DNA from: Bradyrhizobium sp. CB2312
Lineage (GTDB): Bacteria; Pseudomonadota; Alphaproteobacteria; Rhizobiales; Xanthobacteraceae
NCBI RefSeq assembly: GCF_029714425.1
Contig: NZ_CP121668.1
Span: 8,825,501 to 8,889,500 of the forward strand
Reading direction: 5' to 3'
Length of the DNA: 64,000 bases
The notes under the pieces were generated by a model. The model searched no databases, was not told the DNA's origin, and was given only the letters and a program-made list of their open reading frames with translations. Position numbers and translations under genes: made by a program. Of this stretch, positions 62,042-64,000 are shown one piece after another (within the stretch, counting starts at the first letter, position 1; every line of letters begins with the position of its first letter).

Positions 62042-62257
62042 ATGTCGGCAACCGCCCTTCTCGACAACAACCACTATGAACAGGCCTGCGATCAGGCAAT
62101 CGCGATGTGCGACGGCAATCTGCGCAGCACCATCAAGGCGCTGATCATGGCCAATGAATATCTCGAAGCCGAGCTCGAGGAATTGCAGGCAGCGATTGCG
62201 GCCGGCTGCATTCCAGAGACCTCACGCAGCAAGATGCGGAGCAACAGCGCCGCTTGA
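62042..62257 (+). CDS. Small hypothetical protein, 71 aa
   Basis: MSATALLDNNHYEQACDQAIAMCDGNLRSTIKALIMANEYLEAELEELQAAI, then a short basic tail. Helical and Ala-rich, with two cysteines in the first half; it resembles small conserved rhizobial proteins of unknown function. cgaggacaacgcag precedes the ATG; an in-frame ATG at 61946 has no such site. It is followed by another small gene 22 bases later. Confidence 0.6.
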   Translation: MSATALLDNNHYEQACDQAIAMCDGNLRSTIKALIMANEYLEAELEELQAAIAAGCIPETSRSKMRSNSAA

Positions 62258-62279
62258 CTTTCATTCCCGGAGCAACGCC

Positions 62280-62531
62280 ATGTCGGACGTGACCTACTAC
62301 GTTGCAATGCCCTTCCTGATCGATGCCGACGGATCGCCGGTCGCAGGCACCGCGGAGGAATGCCAGAGCTCGACGGCCGCGTTGCGGCGCGCCGAGATCA
62401 TGGCGCACGTTGCAGGCCATATCGGCGCGGTCGCGTTCAGTCGCAGCGGCGATCCCATGACCGGCGAATTCGGCGACGCCACGCTATTGCGCAAATTCGG
62501 CAACGTGCCGGAAGATCTCGCGACGCTGTAG
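62280..62531 (+). CDS. Small hypothetical protein, 83 aa
   Basis: MSDVTYYVAMPFLIDADGSPVAGTAEECQSSTAALRRAEIMA, ending LLRKFGNVPEDLATL. No membrane segment or signal peptide. Its middle AALRRAEIMAHVAGHIGAVAFSRSGDP looks like a conserved small soluble rhizobial family. cccggagcaacgcc is the ribosome site. It belongs with the preceding gene in a probable two-gene unit and converges with the diguanylate cyclase gene. Confidence 0.6.
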   Translation: MSDVTYYVAMPFLIDADGSPVAGTAEECQSSTAALRRAEIMAHVAGHIGAVAFSRSGDPMTGEFGDATLLRKFGNVPEDLATL

Positions 62532-62533
62532 AG

Positions 62534-63307
62534 TCAGCTGCCCACAAGCCTGATGCGCGGCTCGTGCCGCCGGCGCGCCTTGCGCACATACATGGCCGCA
62601 TCGGCCTCCTCCAGGGCGCGGCCTGCATCGGACTGTGCTCCGAGCAATGCAACGCCGGCGGATGCGCCGGCGGTCACGCCCTGGCCGCGAAAGCTGAAGG
62701 ACAATTCGTCGATCGCTTGCTCCAGGGCCGCGGCTTTGGCCTGGGCATCGGTCTCGCTGAGATTCCAGAGCAGCAACGCGAACTCGTCGCCACCGAGCCG
62801 GCCAACCACATCAGAGGCGCGGACCTGCCGCGTCAGCGTGGCCGCGATCGCCTTGAGCACCTCGTCGCCGGCCGCATGGCCGAAGGAATCATTGATCGGC
62901 TTCAGGCGGTCGACATCGAGCACGATCAGCGCGCCGCTGGCGCGATAGCGCTTCATGTAGGCGATGGCGCGCACCAGCTCGCGCTCGAAACTGCGCCGGT
63001 TCGGAATCTCGAGCAGGAAATCGGTATCGGCAGCGGCTTCGAGTTCCGCAACCCGCAGCAAGGCCGCCTTCAGCTTGCCCCGCAGGTCGCGGATAGTTTT
63101 TGCGTTCTCCGTCGCGCCGCCGTCAGACGCTCCGCGCCGCGCCGGCTTGGCAGAATGCCTGGCGGCGCGCTTGGGAGCGGCCTTGGATCGGCTGGCACTG
63201 GTCTTGGGGCCCCTTTTGGCCTTCGCAGCACGCGCCCTTTTTGGTTTCTTCATGGGCATCCTGCTCAATGAAGGCTTGCGGGGATTCACCAAGACAGGAT
63301 AGTGCAT
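62534..63307 (-). CDS. Diguanylate cyclase with basic N-terminal tail
   Basis: 257 residues from the ATG at 63307 (AAGGAGAAGGGA upstream). The N-terminal ~70 residues are Lys/Arg/Ala-rich (KKPKRARAAKAKRGPK) and disordered; a short coiled helix follows, then the GGDEF domain (DTDFLLEIPNRRSFEREL, IVLDVDRLKPINDSFGH, GRLGGDEFALLL). The I-site RASD lies exactly five residues before GGDEF, so product inhibition is expected. It makes c-di-GMP; no sensor domain is visible, and the basic tail could mediate nucleic-acid or membrane binding. Confidence 0.92.
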   Translation of the reverse strand: MHYPVLVNPRKPSLSRMPMKKPKRARAAKAKRGPKTSASRSKAAPKRAARHSAKPARRGASDGGATENAKTIRDLRGKLKAALLRVAELEAAADTDFLLEIPNRRSFERELVRAIAYMKRYRASGALIVLDVDRLKPINDSFGHAAGDEVLKAIAATLTRQVRASDVVGRLGGDEFALLLWNLSETDAQAKAAALEQAIDELSFSFRGQGVTAGASAGVALLGAQSDAGRALEEADAAMYVRKARRRHEPRIRLVGS

Positions 63308-63394
63308 TCCCTTCTCCTTGCCACCGCCTTGCGAGCCGCCGGCCGGAACCATTAATCTGGCCTATCTTTCTGTTTTCCGAGCACAATTGACGTC

Positions 63395-63883
63395 ATGACC
63401 GCGCCGATCGCCATCATCATGGGAAGCCAGTCGGACTGGGAGACGATGCGGCACGCCGCCGACACGCTCGCAGCGCTCGGCATTGCCGCCGACACCCGCA
63501 TCGTCTCGGCGCACCGCACCCCCGACCGGCTGTTTGCCTTCGCCAAGGGCGCCAAGGCGGCCGGCCACAAGGTCATCATCGCCGGCGCCGGCGGCGCGGC
63601 CCACCTGCCCGGCATGGCCGCGGCGTTGACGGAACTGCCGGTGTTCGGCGTTCCCGTCGAATCCAGGACGCTCAAGGGCATCGATTCGCTCTATTCGATC
63701 GTGCAGATGCCCGCAGGCATCCCGGTCGGCACACTCGCCATCGGCAAGGCCGGCGCGATCAACGCGGCGCTGCTTGCCGCTTCCGTGCTGGCATTGTCCG
63801 ACCCGGCTCTGTCGGATCGCCTCGCCGCCTGGCGCAAGGCGCAGACCGAGGCGGTTGCCGAGCGCCCGGAGGACAAGGCGTGA
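63395..63883 (+). CDS. purE: N5-carboxyaminoimidazole ribonucleotide mutase
   Basis: 162 residues, the usual PurE size. [19 protein letters not shown] is the substrate-binding loop start; the catalytic His lies in [10 protein letters not shown], and [11 protein letters not shown] follows. It rearranges N5-CAIR to CAIR in purine synthesis. Its stop overlaps the purK start by GTGA, so the two are translationally coupled. Confidence 0.97.
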   Translation: MTAPIAIIMGSQSDWETMRHAADTLAALGIAADTRIVSAHRTPDRLFAFAKGAKAAGHKVIIAGAGGAAHLPGMAAALTELPVFGVPVESRTLKGIDSLYSIVQMPAGIPVGTLAIGKAGAINAALLAASVLALSDPALSDRLAAWRKAQTEAVAERPEDKA

Positions 63884-64000
63884 CTGACGCAAAGCAGGTG
63901 AAGCTGAAGCCCGGCGACACCATCGGAATCCTCGGCGGCGGACAATTGGGGCGGATGCTGGCCATGGCCGCCGCGCGGCTTGGCCTGCGCTGCCAGATAT
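63880..64000 (+). CDS. purK: N5-carboxyaminoimidazole ribonucleotide synthase, 3'-truncated by window edge
   Basis: The first 40 residues are visible from a GTG start that overlaps the purE stop. They read ...[24 protein letters not shown], the N-terminal ATP-grasp beta-alpha-beta region of PurK. It carboxylates AIR with bicarbonate and ATP, upstream of PurE. The gene continues past the window end. Confidence 0.93.
   Translation, partial: MTDAKQVKLKPGDTIGILGGGQLGRMLAMAAARLGLRCQI

Overview
The window looks like chromosomal DNA of a Bradyrhizobium close to B. diazoefficiens/japonicum. Evidence: high GC with strong G/C at third codon positions, a heme-uptake locus (hmuP-TUV divergent from hmuR-hmuQ-hutX-exbBD-tonB), and a denitrification block (nnrS, nnrR, hemN, nirK, nirV) arranged as I remember it from the soybean bradyrhizobia. 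Families of intergenic palindromic repeats typical of that genus are also present. No tRNA, rRNA, phage, insertion sequence or CRISPR array was seen. The species assignment is inference from gene content, not a database match.

Layout. 0-4.3 kb: the 3' part of msrB and a run of small hypothetical or secreted proteins, including two Cys-rich secreted proteins that share one motif. 4.3-7.3 kb: a Pro-rich single-span membrane protein and purA. 7.7-12.5 kb: two paralogous EamA exporters around a TetR/membrane-protein divergon and a DUF1330 gene, then an orphan Bug-type binding protein. 12.7-14.4 kb: a Cache chemoreceptor. 14.7-19.2 kb: a 2-hydroxyacid dehydrogenase and a CUT1-type ABC importer without ATPase. 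19.3-21.8 kb: a Tat-exported metallo-beta-lactamase-fold protein and a phytase-like esterase. 22.0-30.8 kb: a complete heme import system with outer-membrane receptor, TonB/ExbBD, periplasmic binding protein, permease, ATPase, cytosolic HutX, an IsdG-type heme oxygenase and the small HmuP/HemP protein. 30.9-34.6 kb: a DUF4139 protein, a FixJ-like regulator without the phospho-acceptor aspartate, and an AraC regulator. 34.6-41.3 kb: the nitrite/NO block with four TTG-N8-CAA (CRP/FNR-type) boxes. 41.4-45.7 kb: GNAT, 3-oxoacid CoA-transferase and AsmA. 45.9-49.1 kb: a second CUT1 importer without ATPase. 49.1-52.2 kb: a TRAP-type binding protein followed directly by a chemoreceptor. 52.3-55.1 kb: polyamine-type ABC permeases and ATPase without a binding protein. 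55.3-61.1 kb: an orphan antitoxin-like protein, GlpD, a PAS-GGDEF-EAL protein and an LhgO-like oxidase. 61.2-62.5 kb: four very small proteins, two of them DUF465. 62.5-64 kb: a diguanylate cyclase and purE-purK, with purK cut by the window end.

How they fit. The heme genes form one import-and-use pathway. The nirK/nirV/nnrS/nnrR/hemN genes form a low-oxygen nitrite-respiration module whose boxes suggest FixK2/NnrR-type control. Several transport modules are incomplete here (two CUT1 systems without ATPase, a Pot system without binding protein, a TRAP binding protein without membrane subunits), so they must rely on partners elsewhere or have other roles such as chemosensing. Intergenic space is heavily occupied by palindromic repeats, some nested in each other.
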